A DNA stretch of 64,000 nucleotides from Latrodectus hesperus. Taxonomy: Eukaryota > Arthropoda > Arachnida > Araneae > Theridiidae. Shown here one piece after another: positions 29,754 through 45,930 of the stretch. The notes beneath the pieces were generated by a model. The model ran no database searches, had not been told where the DNA came from, and was given only the letters and a program-made list of their open reading frames with translations. Position numbers and translations under genes: made by a program. The stretch covers positions 74,069,487 through 74,133,486 of the forward strand of contig CM075851.1 of the NCBI GenBank assembly GCA_037975125.1, in the 5' to 3' direction. The number at the start of each line of letters is the position of its first letter. The first letter of the stretch is position 1.

Positions 29754-32689
29754 ATTAAAGGACATGTAGCGAAGTTGAAAGATGTTGCTTTTTTCAAATA
29801 ATTAATCTAGTATTATTTGGTTATTTTTCAAAATATTAATTAAAACAACACTGTCTAAGATAATAAAGAGATAATATAAGTAGTGTACAATTTGATTTGC
29901 TGAAGTAAGAGATTAATTCTTTATGTTTGTGTTTCTTCTTCATTTTAACGTATGATCCCGCATAAAGATACGTTTCATAATTTAGATAATCGGCGAACCA
30001 ATTGATAGAAATATTCGGTTCCTTCTTTGAAAATAGGTTTAGTGAAAATGACAACATAATTATATTTTTTGATGCATTATGATCGTGTTCTATGTATGTG
30101 TCAAAATAAGATATTAAAATTTAAACTGTAAATGAAAATAGGAAAGGAAAGATGAATAATAACTCAGCATATTTTCTTCTATTTCACAAAACTTACTTTA
30201 TATTAATATCTGACTTTTAGTTAAATTTTTTATGGTTTCTATTCTCATTTTGGACGTAATTGTTCGTAATTTTGGAACTCCCTTTAAACGTGTATATTGG
30301 TATTTTTATTGGTAAAGAATTACTACAGATTTATCAACCATCAATCACGAATAGAAGAGATCATACGAATAGATATTCGTATGAATAAACTAGTCTCTTG
30401 TAATTTAATATGCAGACAAATAATGATAATCAAAATAGTTATTTAGTCACCATAAACTCTTTACTCCAGATTTTAAAAAATGCTTGAAAGCATTCGGATT
30501 AACAATACTCAGATCAAACGAAATCGAATTTATAGGGCTTATTAAATTATTGAAATATATTAAAAGTTACTGTTTTTAGTCTTATTAAGTCTCCATAAAT
30601 CTATATTTTTTAATAAACAATATTAATTAGTATATATAAAAGACTATCATTGAATGATTTTCAAAATTTCATCTATTTGGTTCCGATGTCCATTCTGATT
30701 AGTGTACTCTAATAAATTGCAAAATTTAACTGCAATTTTAAGAAAATAGAATAGTGAAAAAAGTTTAGCATGTTTATTCAATCAATATTTTTAAATTAGG
30801 GATAACGTTTTACTCAAAATCTAACTTATTATCTACCAGTTAAAACAATCAATTTAGAAAAAATGCATAAATTTTTGAAAAAAAAAAATCAAGATTTATA
30901 AAAACAAACACATGATGACATCGAGCCAACCAACAAAAGTACAGGAACAAAACTATGCTGTAAAAAACTAAGTTTCACTTTTCCATCAAGTACGCGAACA
31001 AATTATAAAGATGTAAACCTTGAAATATCAATCAGGAAATAAATGATTAAATTTTTATTACATAAAGTTAAAGAGTCATTAATTTTCATTCATCAAGAAG
31101 GATACATCTTTAAATAGAATCATAACTTATTGACTGCCGATTCAAACAGACGATGAAGGACATTTCGTAACGAATATATTTTACATAACAAAATTAATTT
31201 ATTCTTAAGCAATAAAAAACTGTATATACTGAATCTAAAACAGAAATTATTAACTTCAATTTGTGACGAAAACAACTCCGATTATTTTTATTTTATTCTT
31301 ATTAATAATATATTATATATATATATATATCCCACATGCAATTTCCATCTTGGATATGAATATAATTTATCGGCATCAACTTTAAATTATGAGTTTTTAA
31401 CCAATTATGTCTTGAGTGAAAAAAATAATATGAAGTGACGAATAGAAGTATAAAACGTCAGCTTTGTATTGTCTTACATTGCTCTAAGGTTGCATAATAA
31501 AGAATTGTCAATGATTTGAAATGCAGAATCATTTTGTCACGATCGGAAAAATATGGTAGCAGTCAATATTCCTAACTGCTTCTTGAATTTAACGCAAATC
31601 GATTGGAAGGCAGAACAGTGTCATAATCCCTATATCGACTTATGTTCTTTTAATCAAAAAGATGAATCGATGTAAATTCTGTATGTATCAGTAAGGGGAA
31701 CATCATTACATGAATCTTTGCTAAAGAAAGATTCTCTTAGTTAATGTAGTGTGATTCCAAAAATCTTGATAAAAATTATGAGTAAGTAAAATATTTTCTA
31801 CTTAAATTTAGGTCTTTATCTAAAATTAGTATTTGAATATTTGGCAGATGTTATCATATGAGTTATAAGCATTTAGTGTAAAAAATAATGCTGTCAAGTT
31901 TTAAAAGGTATATGATAACATAATAGCACATTTAATTACAATGAAATAACATTAAATTAATATTTTATAACTATAACAACAACGTTTGAAATTAAATGGT
32001 TAACTTTTAAAACTATGATAGTTACATTAATTAAAATATTATAAAGTTATATTATGTATGAACACATTTTTGTGTCATATTTGCATATTTGATCTTTTCT
32101 TTCGAAAATATTATGTCAATGCAGTATGAACTTTTTACTAAGAATTCAAAAGATTCGAATTAAAGAAAAATACTTCAATTTTCAAAGAATTTAATTCAGC
32201 TTTTTAAGGTTTAAGTATTTTTTTCAGAACTAAATTGATTAAAGTATTCTCTTATTTTCAATAAATAGAATATTGTTTTATTAACCTAAAATAATTACTG
32301 AATTTATTACAAAGTGTTTTATTTTAAAACGCCAGCTTAGTAGATCTGGGGTGAATAACTTCGTTTTTGCTACTTAAATTCTTTCCTTTCAATAAATATT
32401 GAAAAAAAAACAAATGTCTTTTTTTATTTCATATTAATATGTATAGATAAATAAAAAAATTTAATTTAATAAAACATCGTAAGTCAATAAAAATGTACTT
32501 TTTGTACTTTTTTCTTCTTTATTTGCATTTGATAAATAAAATTATATTATTTAGTCAAAGTTGTGAGTCTGTTTCCTTTTTGAGTGCAAACTTTTCCTGT
32601 GGAGATTAAATTTATTACTTATGCTATTTTTCGTGTGTGTGTGTGTTGAAGTAAATTCTTCAATTTCATTTATTTTTGAGAATGTGGCA
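29754..32689. other. AT-rich noncoding stretch
   Basis: No gene or transposon was recognised. A 9-bp perfect hairpin (catacgaat / attcgtatg) lies at 30362-30383 and a short (TA)n at about 31306-31331. Confidence 0.6.
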
Positions 32690-32830
32690 ACTCAGCCACA
32701 GTAAATCCCTAAAAAGGGAATGAGAAGCGCATCTTCCCTATCCGATGGGGAATCTAACTCAGTTGCTATTTGGATACGGTTTTATGAAGACCGTATTGGC
32801 ACCAGTGTGTTATGGTGCGGAACTTATTTT
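32690..32830 (-). mobile_element. Possible tRNA-derived SINE relic
   Basis: This GC-richer block, read on the minus strand, begins ctggtgccaatacggtct and contains an anticodon-arm-like hairpin (atacggt / accgtat). A B-box-like 'gttagattcccc' follows, then about 90 nt of body. The layout fits an old SINE head, but I cannot assign a family. Confidence 0.4.
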
Positions 32831-36537
<3,707 letters not shown>

Positions 36538-36636
36538 CATATTTTAAAGAAATTTTACAAAAATTAAAATAATTTTTGTACAAAAATTGACAAAAATTAG
36601 AATAATTTTTGTAAAATTTCTTTAAATTAAAATATG
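36538..36636. repeat. Imperfect inverted repeat with internal duplicated palindrome
   Basis: The left arm (36538-36565) pairs with the right arm (36604-36636), interrupted by a 5-base insertion in the right arm. Within the block a 24-bp unit, itself near-palindromic (acaaaaatt ... aatttttgta), occurs at 36557-36580 and 36590-36613 with one mismatch. It is probably a product of local duplication or template switching. No transposase or terminator context was seen. Confidence 0.85.
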
Positions 36637-37510
36637 ATACTTTAATATTTTAAATATTTTAAAATCAGATAAATGCTTTTTGATGAATAAGCATGTAAAT
36701 TTCTCCCTTCTTTGTTGACAACTTTTTCTTAATATTTTTGGGCATCAAAGGACTTTTCGTGAAATACTTAAAATTTTTCAACGTAATTTAATATTGTGTA
36801 ATTTATATCATATATATTTTAAGAAATAATACTATTACATAAATATTTTCTTTTGATAAAAATTATTAATATTTTTTCAGATGAGATCTAGAAAATCTGC
36901 TGAAAAAATTCATCTTTACTTTTAATTCTTCTTTTTTAGCAAACCTCTTTTTATTTTGTAGAGATTGAAATATTTTATAATTTTTATAATTTTATTAATG
37001 GAATTTTATATTATAACTAAAAATGAATGAAAATCGTAAAATGAGTAATTTAGTAGTACTTCATATGCTTAACACAGGTAATATTTTATAATCAATATTA
37101 TTAATGGTGCAAGGACTTGAAATTTTAATACATTTGGATGAATATATATGAATTCCTGTAATTCATTAATTCTTTGTGAACAAATATCTTATGAAGAATA
37201 GTTTTATTTATATATATCTATTATATTTTTGGTGAAGTTTTCTCAATATTTTTTAAGAATATATTAAAGTACATATCAATATGCAACATCAAAATATACA
37301 TTAGTTTTAAAATTTGGACAATTTTTTAATGAAATTTTTACTGCAAATTTTAATTTATAAATTTGTTGGTTTTGTTTTCTTATTAATAATTGTTGAAGGT
37401 TTCTATTGAAATAATTCAATTGATATTCCCACTGTTAATAGTAATCGACCATGATATATTTGCATACCTATATAAGATGCATCCAACTTATTCATAAACG
37501 ACAATGAGAG
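36637..37510. other. AT-rich noncoding stretch
   Basis: Nothing was found beyond base composition. Confidence 0.65.
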
Positions 37511-37640
37511 ATTTCTGGTTCGATCCTAGCGTCTGTTGAGCAATGAAAGATGAATGTTCTCCTTTTTCTTGAAAGCTCATCACTCTCTAGTGATTAGGAA
37601 TTTCTCGAATGCTTTCATTTGTCGCAAGGGCGAATCTAGA
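37511..37640 (+). mobile_element. Degenerate SINE family C relic
   Basis: The B-box-like 'ctggttcgatcctagcg' is followed by tctgttgagcaatg, which matches the cactgttgaacaatgg that follows the B box in the copy at 47862. A decayed body with tttctcg / gtcgcaagg blocks comes next. The tRNA-like A box lies in AT-rich sequence and is not clear. Confidence 0.5.
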
Positions 37641-40600
37641 GATACGAGAATGACTCGCTATCGATGTAGAATAAGGGATAATTCAACCGAGCCATTTAAA
37701 AAAATCTTACAATAGATTGCAGATATTAGATTATTCATTAAATGGTGAAAAAATTCTACCATTTCGGTTCACGATGATCGTTTCTTTTGGAATCAAACGT
37801 CTCATTTTATATTTCTATCACTGAGAATAGAGGATAAAACGATTTTACATTTTTGCTCTTATTTCTGAATGAGATGGTTGCTTGAAAATTTACTTAGCTT
37901 TTATGAAATGTGAGTTAAAATTACTACTTCGAAAAAAATCCTCTTAGAAAGCAATGTTTTGTGGATATTCGAAAAAAATTGTAATTAACTAGAATTTTTA
38001 AGTTGTTCTGTGATGTCCTTTTACTTTAAGAAAGTTCTTGCGATTACGAGAATAATTTGCCAATAAATCTTTGTGATGGTGGTTGAATGTTGTTCACAAA
38101 TTTGAGCTATGAAATATTTTTATTAAAACCCAGGGGAAAAAAAATACTGCAAAATGATATACAAGTATCCATATTAAAAGATAATTTATAAATTTGTTAA
38201 CAAAAATTACTTTAGAAAATGGTCCCCCCCCCTGTACAAAAGCTGAAACTAAAAATTTCTTACATTCAAGCCATTGTAATTGTAAAGGTTTATATATATA
38301 TTATGTATCTAAACTATAACTAGAATAATTGATAGTTACTTATAATAAACCAAGTTAGTAAAGGAATGAATTTTTCATCTATTGCTAAAGTGAAACTGTT
38401 AATAAGTGCTTGTTCATGTTAAAATTTCCGACGAATTTAATCTCTTCCGATAGTGTTACGTAGGAGGAGAGGATAAGATGTCATGTTAGTAGTTGATTTC
38501 ATCATCTCGTAGTCCAAAATTAGAAAGTGATGGATGTGCATCACGCCTTCTTTCGTCAAAATTTAGCAGCCCAAATGTATCGTTATGTACCTCTAGGTTG
38601 GTTACATTTTCTTAATCCAATAGAATATTCTAAAAGATATTATTCAAGATATGTTTTATTTCTATAGTTCTTCAAATATTGATGTTATCTGAAGTGTTAC
38701 AAAGACAAGGAAGAGGATTAGAATCAACTTTTGCCAGATTCTCTAAAAGAAAAGCTAGAATGAAATTGATTTCTATTATTCACATTTGATAAAAAAATTA
38801 TTATGAAATTAATAGTACTGAATAGACAATAATATAGAATAGAAAATATAAAACTAAAAATTCTGAGTAATTTTAATCTCACAACTAGTTCTATTTTTAG
38901 AATTTATAATGAATCAGTAACTTGAAAATATTATAATGTATGCTTTCCTCTGTATGCAATACATAAAACTATGTTTTGTGTGTACTCCAAGAAAGCACAT
39001 ATATTATTTTAAAAGCGACTGATTTATTTTTAAATTATATTCAGTGTAACAAAACGTATGGTGATTTTTTAAAAGAAGCCTGCCAATTTCGGAGTCCATT
39101 TTGTATTTAATAACTAATATATTTTTTATATTGCTATAATTTTATTTTCAACAAAATTATTGGTTGATAAATATATATAAATCAATTATGGAAATGTTTA
39201 CAGTGAGAATATTATACCTCTATGTTATGAAACACGAGCATATAATTTTTTATCATGTTTAAAAAAGGAATGAAAAAAAATGAATGATTTTTACAGGATA
39301 TTTAATCATATGAAACCACTGTTTATTAGTTGCGTTTTTCAAGAAATATTTCACACAATATTAGAAATGCATCTCATTTCTTATGATTTTGGGAATATTG
39401 TGGTATCCAATAAAAAATAATAATTTCAGGTGATACATGTGTTTTAATTTTATATACAACTAGTTGACGGAAATTATTGCGAATTTATCACATCAATAAA
39501 TTTACCCTGCTGACAAATTCAGTTTCACTTTTCCGTTATGTACTCTCGATTTTTAGTGCAAATACATGCATTCCAGTACAAGTTCTGGGTGCAAAATAAA
39601 GAGTTTTACCACTTTAAAAGTACGCTCATTCTCATCAAGATTGTTACATTCGTTTGTCTGCAGCAATCGACATTACTGAAGTTAGACTGACATTGCAGAA
39701 GAAGTTAATTAATATTAGCTTCAATTGATTACTGGATGCAATTTGTGAACTCTGAATGGCGTTCAAAAATAAAATTATAAACGAGAATGATACAATGTAT
39801 CGAATGATAATTAGTTTAATTTCATTGTATTTTTTGTAGATATGGGCAACATCAAGAGATAAGGAATATTGTTAGAAAATGCGACAATTTTTAACTTGTA
39901 ATACAAACATAAAGAGAGCTTGAAGTTAACACCCGATTTTTTTGGTTCCCTTGTTTAATAAAATGCTTAATCCTTCATTTAGCTTTATTCGTTAGGTATC
40001 AAATGCTGAAGTACAAAAAGCGGTTGCGGATTATAGTATGTCGCAAGAAACACCTTTTTTAATAACGGGTAGTTTAAAGTTGCTTGAATTAGCGAAGAAC
40101 ATGTGTGTTAATCAATTAGTTTTACCAAAATGCTCTGAACGTATCTATCAATATAGGGCTTATAACTTAGCTAGATAATTCATCCAAGAAATAAATACTT
40201 CGCAAAATGAGTCATATATAATAACCATTTTTATATAGTTACAATCATAAAAACAACTTTTATTTAATATTATGCATAATCCTCAGGGACTATGAATTGG
40301 TGGTTGAAAGAAACACAATTAAAGATATACAAGGTTGAGTATACAGGCCTTAAATAAGAATCCACCCCGCTGCAAAGATTTAATTTCAACATGAAGAAAA
40401 TGATTTTGTGAACCTAGAGAGAAAGTAATGAGGAATTGAGTTGTTTTGTGATATTAGTTAGAACAAACTCCTGATGATAAATATGTTTTCACTTCAGTTT
40501 CTGTGGAAAATTCAACTAAAAAGTTTAATTTTAAGCTTAGAAAATGTTGAGAAAGAGCTCTAAAAGCATAATTTTTTTACAATATTTTGTATTTAATACC

Positions 40601-40669
40601 ATTTATTGGTTCTCTGAAGATGTTTGACAGCCTAAAGGAATGTTGATGTTGTAATGCATGAAAAATTCA
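37641..40669. other. AT-rich noncoding stretch
   Basis: No supported gene was found. A run of nine C at 38224-38232 is unusual in this composition. A less AT-rich patch lies at 39510-39710. Confidence 0.6.
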
Positions 40670-40846
40670 GGTGTCGTAAGAGAGAAAGACTAGAAAACTC
40701 CCAAGCACTCACTTCGACAAAAGCGCATGCAGAAGGTAGAAAAGCAATATCCATTTTTTCGTTGTTCAACACGTACTGAAATCGAATACGGGACGTTTCT
40801 TACTAATGTTCAACGTCCTACTGTTAGGCCAGGGCGAGCCTCTGCA
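40670..40846 (-). mobile_element. SINE family C copy, minus strand
   Basis: On the minus strand a tRNA-like head (ctggcctaacagtaggacg, A box) is followed by B-box region 'ccgtattcgatttcag' and then gtgttgaacaacg. The body matches the copies at 47862 and 57815 (cttctgc, ttttgtcgaagtgagtgc, gagttttctagtctttctc). It is moderately diverged and no clear target-site duplication was seen. Confidence 0.7.
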
Positions 40847-41394
40847 GATGTTATAAGATTTGATTAATTTAGACAGCCTTTCTGATGATTTAGGTTAGAA
40901 TTTATCACACAGCTTTAAAACTACAAGTCATGGTACGCCACTTTTTTTAGAGAGTGTCCACTTGAATCTTGCTAGTTTTAAGTTTCTCTTGAATCGATAT
41001 GTATCTTTAAGTATTACTTTTCTAACAGCTTTTGTTTTTAAGCCCTCCTTTAAAAGTCATCAGTTTCTAGTGTTTTATTCTAAATAGCACTTTTTGATTG
41101 GGTATATCACTTAGTATTTATAACTATTCTCAATTCTAATGAATATCCCAATGAATTCGTTTTATTAAAAAGCTTGCTTTCATCAGGTGATAGTTATATC
41201 TATAATTTAATACAGTTGTCATGTTTATGTTTTGCTTTTCCTTACATCATTCATTAAACTTTTAGATATAATATTAAACGTGACATCGCTGGGATAAAGC
41301 CAATAGATGGTTGATTTTTTAAAATTTATTAATATTCAGCATGCATTATTGCCTTCCAAAAAGACTTTTATGAGTAGTGTGACGTAATCCCACA

Positions 41395-41520
41395 TCACAA
41401 ACGAAAAACTCGGAGAACTTCCTAGTATCATCTTAACGCATAGGCACATAGAAGGAACAAACATTATCTTCATCGTCCTGTTTAACTAGTGGCTTGGACT
41501 AAACTTGAAATCTCCAGCCT
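41395..41520 (-). mobile_element. Degenerate SINE family C relic
   Basis: aaaactcggagaacttcc and the following 80 nt can be aligned with the body of the copy at 40670, including the tRNA-side end (tgtttaactagtggc versus ttgttcaacacgtactg). It is strongly diverged and the assignment is tentative. Confidence 0.35.
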
Positions 41521-43333
41521 AATATAGGTAATGAAAATGGTGACTACCTGTGATAATCTATGAGCAGTATTGTCATTCCTCTGAACTACGCTGAGTTCTA
41601 AATGAATAAATCTGAATAAATAGAGTTATATTTTTTTTCCATTTAAATGTTTTTTTTTCTTGCACGCTGCAAACCATTTAATAGTGTATTTCCAGTGGCA
41701 TCCGTGCCACAAATTATAAATCACTAAATCACATTAAGATGTTTCAAATAATTTTAATGCAATATGTTAAGACTTATAAACTTTTCGTTAAATAAACACA
41801 TTTCGGTTAAAAAAATTCATAAATAAGAAAAACTAAGGCTTTGATTGACTTAAAAATAGTGAATATCATAAGCGAAAATGTCAAATACAGTAATTCTCGA
41901 CCTTTTATTTATTTATTTATTTTTTTCCCTTAAAAATTTGGCGGCACACAAAGATAAGTTTAAAAGTTGTTTACTTATCTATAATCCATTGAGCAAAAGA
42001 GTGTATGATAATAATTTTGAATGTAAAATAAAATAATATGTATACTATACGAAAACAATAATAAATTAATAGCTTTACTTGTAATAAAAAGGCATTATAA
42101 TTTTTACTTTATAAATTTCTGAAATTTGGAGGTGCATTTTAAAAATTTGGCTGCACAAAAAAGTGTCTCTGCTCAGTCTTTGAGAATCATTAGTCTAATA
42201 AAACATAGATTTTTACACTGCGCGCATTAAAAAAATTCTTCTAATCATACATAATATCAACTTTCAAAACATGCGTTTATGTTTAAGAATAATCTCAAAC
42301 ATGAGTTGATAAATTAAGTTTCGAAATGATATTGTATATAAATTTAATTCTAATTATATACTGCGTAATCAAACATTTAATTTAGATTTTAGTGATAAAA
42401 TTTGTATATTTATCCACATATTTAAAAGATTAAGAGAATGATAAACTTATTTTTTTCGCTAACTTTACATTTGAGTCCACTTTATCACTCAAGATAAACT
42501 TCTTGATCAAAAGCAATCTTCTGTTTACTTATTGACAGATGGAATTGAGCTCTTTTGATGTCTCCAACATTTTAAGAGTTAGTAGAGGCTTGTTTATGTG
42601 TTTTAGATAAAGTGATCCCGAGTTTTAAACGTCAATAACTTTTGAAATTTTCTTCTTTTATAATAATGATGGAAATTTAATCATAGTTGTAAGTTATTCT
42701 TTTGTTGGCTTACATTAAAATATATTTTTATAGTTTAATGTCAACATGATATTATTTCTATATGCTGAGACTGAATTGTTCTTAATTATTTATATATCTT
42801 TAGAAAGAACAAAGTACATTTATGTAATTATATTTAAGCTTTAAACTAAATTTTTCAGCATAGTAATTTTTTTCTATGTAATAAATCAAATTCTCTCACT
42901 TATAAGTGTAAATGTAGTCTTAAATATCATCTTATGTAAATATTAATAAAATATAAAAATTTATTAAAATTGAAATCTCTTATTTTAAGGTGTTCTGAAA
43001 CTATAAAAGGTTTTGATTAGATACTCAGAAAGATCGAATATTTAAAGGAATATTATTCAAAATCAAATTTGCTATCATTGCCGCTATTGAATCTTGATTA
43101 ATGTAAATCTAAGTAGAACTATATGTAAAATGCTTTTAAGTTATGAGTATTAAACTCAAATATTTATTTGTTTGGAAATATTAAAATTAAATAATTATGA
43201 ATATTAAAATGAGCTATTTATATGTTGGAAAATATTATGTAACTGATAATTGTTTATTCAGTACAACTACTTGTTTACAGGAAAAATGGCAATTTGCAAA
43301 TCCTATCTACGATTGCAAAATCCTTTCTTATTA
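41521..43333. other. AT-rich noncoding stretch
   Basis: No gene or mobile-element signature was found. A short (TTTA)n lies at about 41904-41920. Confidence 0.6.
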
Positions 43334-43335
43334 TA

Positions 43336-44205
43336 AAAGGTCTACCGGAAAGTTCTGCCCATTTTTGAAGTAAAACAAAGTACAAATTTTTCTTCTCGTC
43401 AATGGACTTCATTAAATATGCCATTATTATTAATGACTTCTTGACAGAGTGAGAGCAATTTGTATAGCCCATTTTTTATTCTCAACCTTTTTTGAAAAAT
43501 GTTTCCTCTTTTCATGCGAAAAATTGAAATTTTTTTTGATGGATATTTTTGTTTGAGTTTTGAAATTTTTGCCCTTCAAAAAATTCTGTAATAGACGAAA
43601 ACAAGTGACAGTTGGAGAGTGATAAGCCCAGGGAATGTAGTGTATGGGACTGAATTCCCCAGCATAGTTCTGTAATTTTTTGACGAACTCTTTTCTTGGA
43701 TTCTTTCTTGGAACATTGCTGTTATCTTTTCTTGGATTGCTCTCTTTAAATTATCCAGTTGCTGATAATACTTTTCCGAATTGAGCTGTTCGTTCAATTT
43801 TTTATGCTCATTCTGCATTGGTTCTCAAATGTCCCACCATATACACAACATTCTTTTATTCAGAGTTAAATTTGTTTTAGAGTTGGAAAGGCTAGGTCTT
43901 TCTCACCGTGTCCACATTTCCTTACTTTCGTAAGCAATCCACTTTCCATCCCTAGTTATCATCCGATTCAAGAAGGGCTCGATTTTGTTCCGAATAAGCT
44001 AAGATGTGCGTATGATAACTCGATCATCAAAATTCGTCTGACTTAATTCATGTGGCATCCATTTTGAATATTTCCATACCAATCCTATCTTCCGAATGTG
44101 GTCCAAAATAATTTGCTGAGCTGAATTAAGTTTTCTACTATCTCCTGTGTTATCAGAAAAAGATATTGCTCTATTATGGTTTCAACAATATCGTCATCGA
44201 TCAAC
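43336..44205 (-). pseudogene. Broken mariner transposase
   Basis: In order on the minus strand: IDDDIVETIIEQ and TQEIVENL (linker before the second helix-turn-helix), then KLFWTT and GCHMN in other frames. ITRDGKW follows (about 43940-43960; the first catalytic Asp is kept but the usual Glu after Gly is changed). Next come NSEKYYQQLDNLKRAIQEK and a region whose frames recover ELCWGIQSHTLHS and the HLFSSITEFFEGQKF block that corresponds to the third catalytic region. The segment carrying the second catalytic Asp (usually HxDNxxPH) appears deleted. Multiple stops and frameshifts mean it encodes no active enzyme. Confidence 0.85.
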
Positions 44206-44229
44206 GGAGAGAACTTTCCAGTAGGCCTA
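43336..44229 (-). mobile_element. Internally deleted mariner element, minus strand (lineage 1)
   Basis: The plus-strand end reads ggtctaccggaaagttctgc (43339-43358). Read inward from the other end (minus strand, from about 44227) it is ggcctactggaaagttctct, matching at about 20 of 26 positions, and TA dinucleotides lie outside both ends. These are credible terminal inverted repeats. The inside, read on the minus strand, follows a mariner transposase in several frames, but the N-terminal helix-turn-helix part is missing, so the element is about 0.9 kb instead of about 1.3 kb. It differs in both repeats and protein from the element at 52361, so it is a second mariner lineage. One caution is that the distal 'repeat' could instead be decayed coding sequence. 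Confidence 0.8.
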
Positions 44230-44636
44230 ATATTTTAAATTGCATTTTGTTAGACTGAAAAAAGATATATACCTCAGAATCCATAATTACACCATTTCTC
44301 AATCAGTGTGTTGATATTAACAAAGGAGAGAAATGAATTTATTAAATAATCAACTATTCTTGAAACAAAGATGACTTTTGAAAATTTAAAAGCAAAATTT
44401 AAGTTAATAAGAAATAAAAACGCAGATGGCAATTATTTAAGCATCTCCAGTTTTGAAGGTGATATCCCACATTTTCATTCATTTGATATAAATAAAATAA
44501 AGGTGGAAACTGTGAATGGAATTCACAGATGCTTTGTGAGGATGAAAATTAATCATTTAGATTAAAATATTAAGTATAACTCTTAAAAACTATTGGTTTA
44601 ATTTATTTATTCATTTTAATCAGGAAATTCTTAAAA

Positions 44637-44824
44637 CTAATTTTAAATAGTTTGGTTTGTTAGTAGCTCAACGGTCATTTTTTGCACACGAGGGCTAATT
44701 AGACCGGGACTTACGGCTTAAAGTGGATTCCGAACCACTACGAACATCCATGCCCAAGGTGGGATTCGAATCCACGAACTGTTGAACCGAAGGCAAGAGC
44801 GCTAACCATTCTAATTTTAAATAG
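44637..44824 (-). mobile_element. SINE family A, 5'-truncated copy with 14-bp target-site duplication
   Basis: The exact 14-mer 'ctaattttaaatag' flanks the insert at 44637-44650 and 44811-44824. The insert 44651-44810 matches the 14968 and 58727 copies from its tail through the B box, but stops inside the tRNA-like head (after gctaaccatt). The first 20-25 nt of the element are therefore missing, the result expected when reverse transcription ends early. Confidence 0.95.
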
Positions 44825-45114
44825 CTAAACAATAATTACAATTTCTATTTGTATTCATAAATATATGGAAAATTACATAATATATTTATAATAACAATAA
44901 TTTTTTTGACTAATAAATACCCTAGAATAAACTTTGAATAATTTTGTAGATTATTTAGCGGTTGATAGCGAAAAATATTTGATAGCATTGGATTAGGAGA
45001 CGAAATATATTAAGATTGGTCTTAAACGCTTTTATGAATTGTTTGGCAAGTTTCAATGATTTTTTATTAGGATTATTGTTTTTTTTTCAAAGTAATGCTC
45101 ACAGAAAACAGATG

Positions 45115-45117
<3 letters not shown>
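44825..45117. other. AT-rich spacer
   Basis: Nothing was found beyond base composition. Confidence 0.6.

Positions 45118-45208
<91 letters not shown>
45118..45208. repeat. (TA)n microsatellite
   Basis: About 90 bp of uninterrupted TA. Confidence 0.98.
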
Positions 45209-45211
<3 letters not shown>

Positions 45212-45925
45212 AACTCAATAAATAAAATATCTCTCGTACTTCAACATGCTTTAATTGACTATTGAGAAAATAGCTTGAAATTTGTTGTTAAGGTAATTTT
45301 ACATACTGAATTTTACTATTGACTTGTTTTCATCTCTCTCAGTATTTTGATATAAATGATTTAAGCTTTTATATTTACGAATTTCTTAGTTTACGAAATT
45401 TTTCCAGTTAATTTTAAGTGTTTTCTAATGCTCAACTGTCTAAGAATACTATTTTTAATTATAATTTACAATATATACGTCTACAATAAAAAAATATTCA
45501 TCAGCATGTTAATAATTAAATTTGCTTAGGAAATGAAAATTAATCAAATTATGTATTAAAAAATATATTACAGAATGGGAAAAAACTAATTGAAGAAATA
45601 TATTGCAATAACGAATATTCAAATGAAAAATTTTTTTAAAATTTTTTATTCCAAATTGGTTTTTTTTAAATATGAATAAAATGAAAAATTTCAAATTGCG
45701 TTGAATTTAGTGATAATTTTTAATACTTCATTATATTGATTTTCCATGAATTATGGTATTAATATATCTAATTGCCTGTATATTTTTAAGTTTGGTTTTT
45801 AATTAAGTTATAAATTCAAAATAAAAAAACATTATTTAAAACTTTTTATCACAAAACAACAAAGTTAATATAAAACAAAACAAATAAAACATTTGACAGA
45901 TTTTCCCGAATTCTAATATAATTGA
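45209..45925. other. AT-rich noncoding stretch
   Basis: No supported feature was found. Confidence 0.65.
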
Positions 45926-45930
45926 AAATT

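Noticed and set aside
44371..44565. 64-codon frame with a genuine ATG and balanced composition
   Set aside because: Looks more protein-like than most, but it is short, without a recognised family or splice signals, and lies between two mobile elements.
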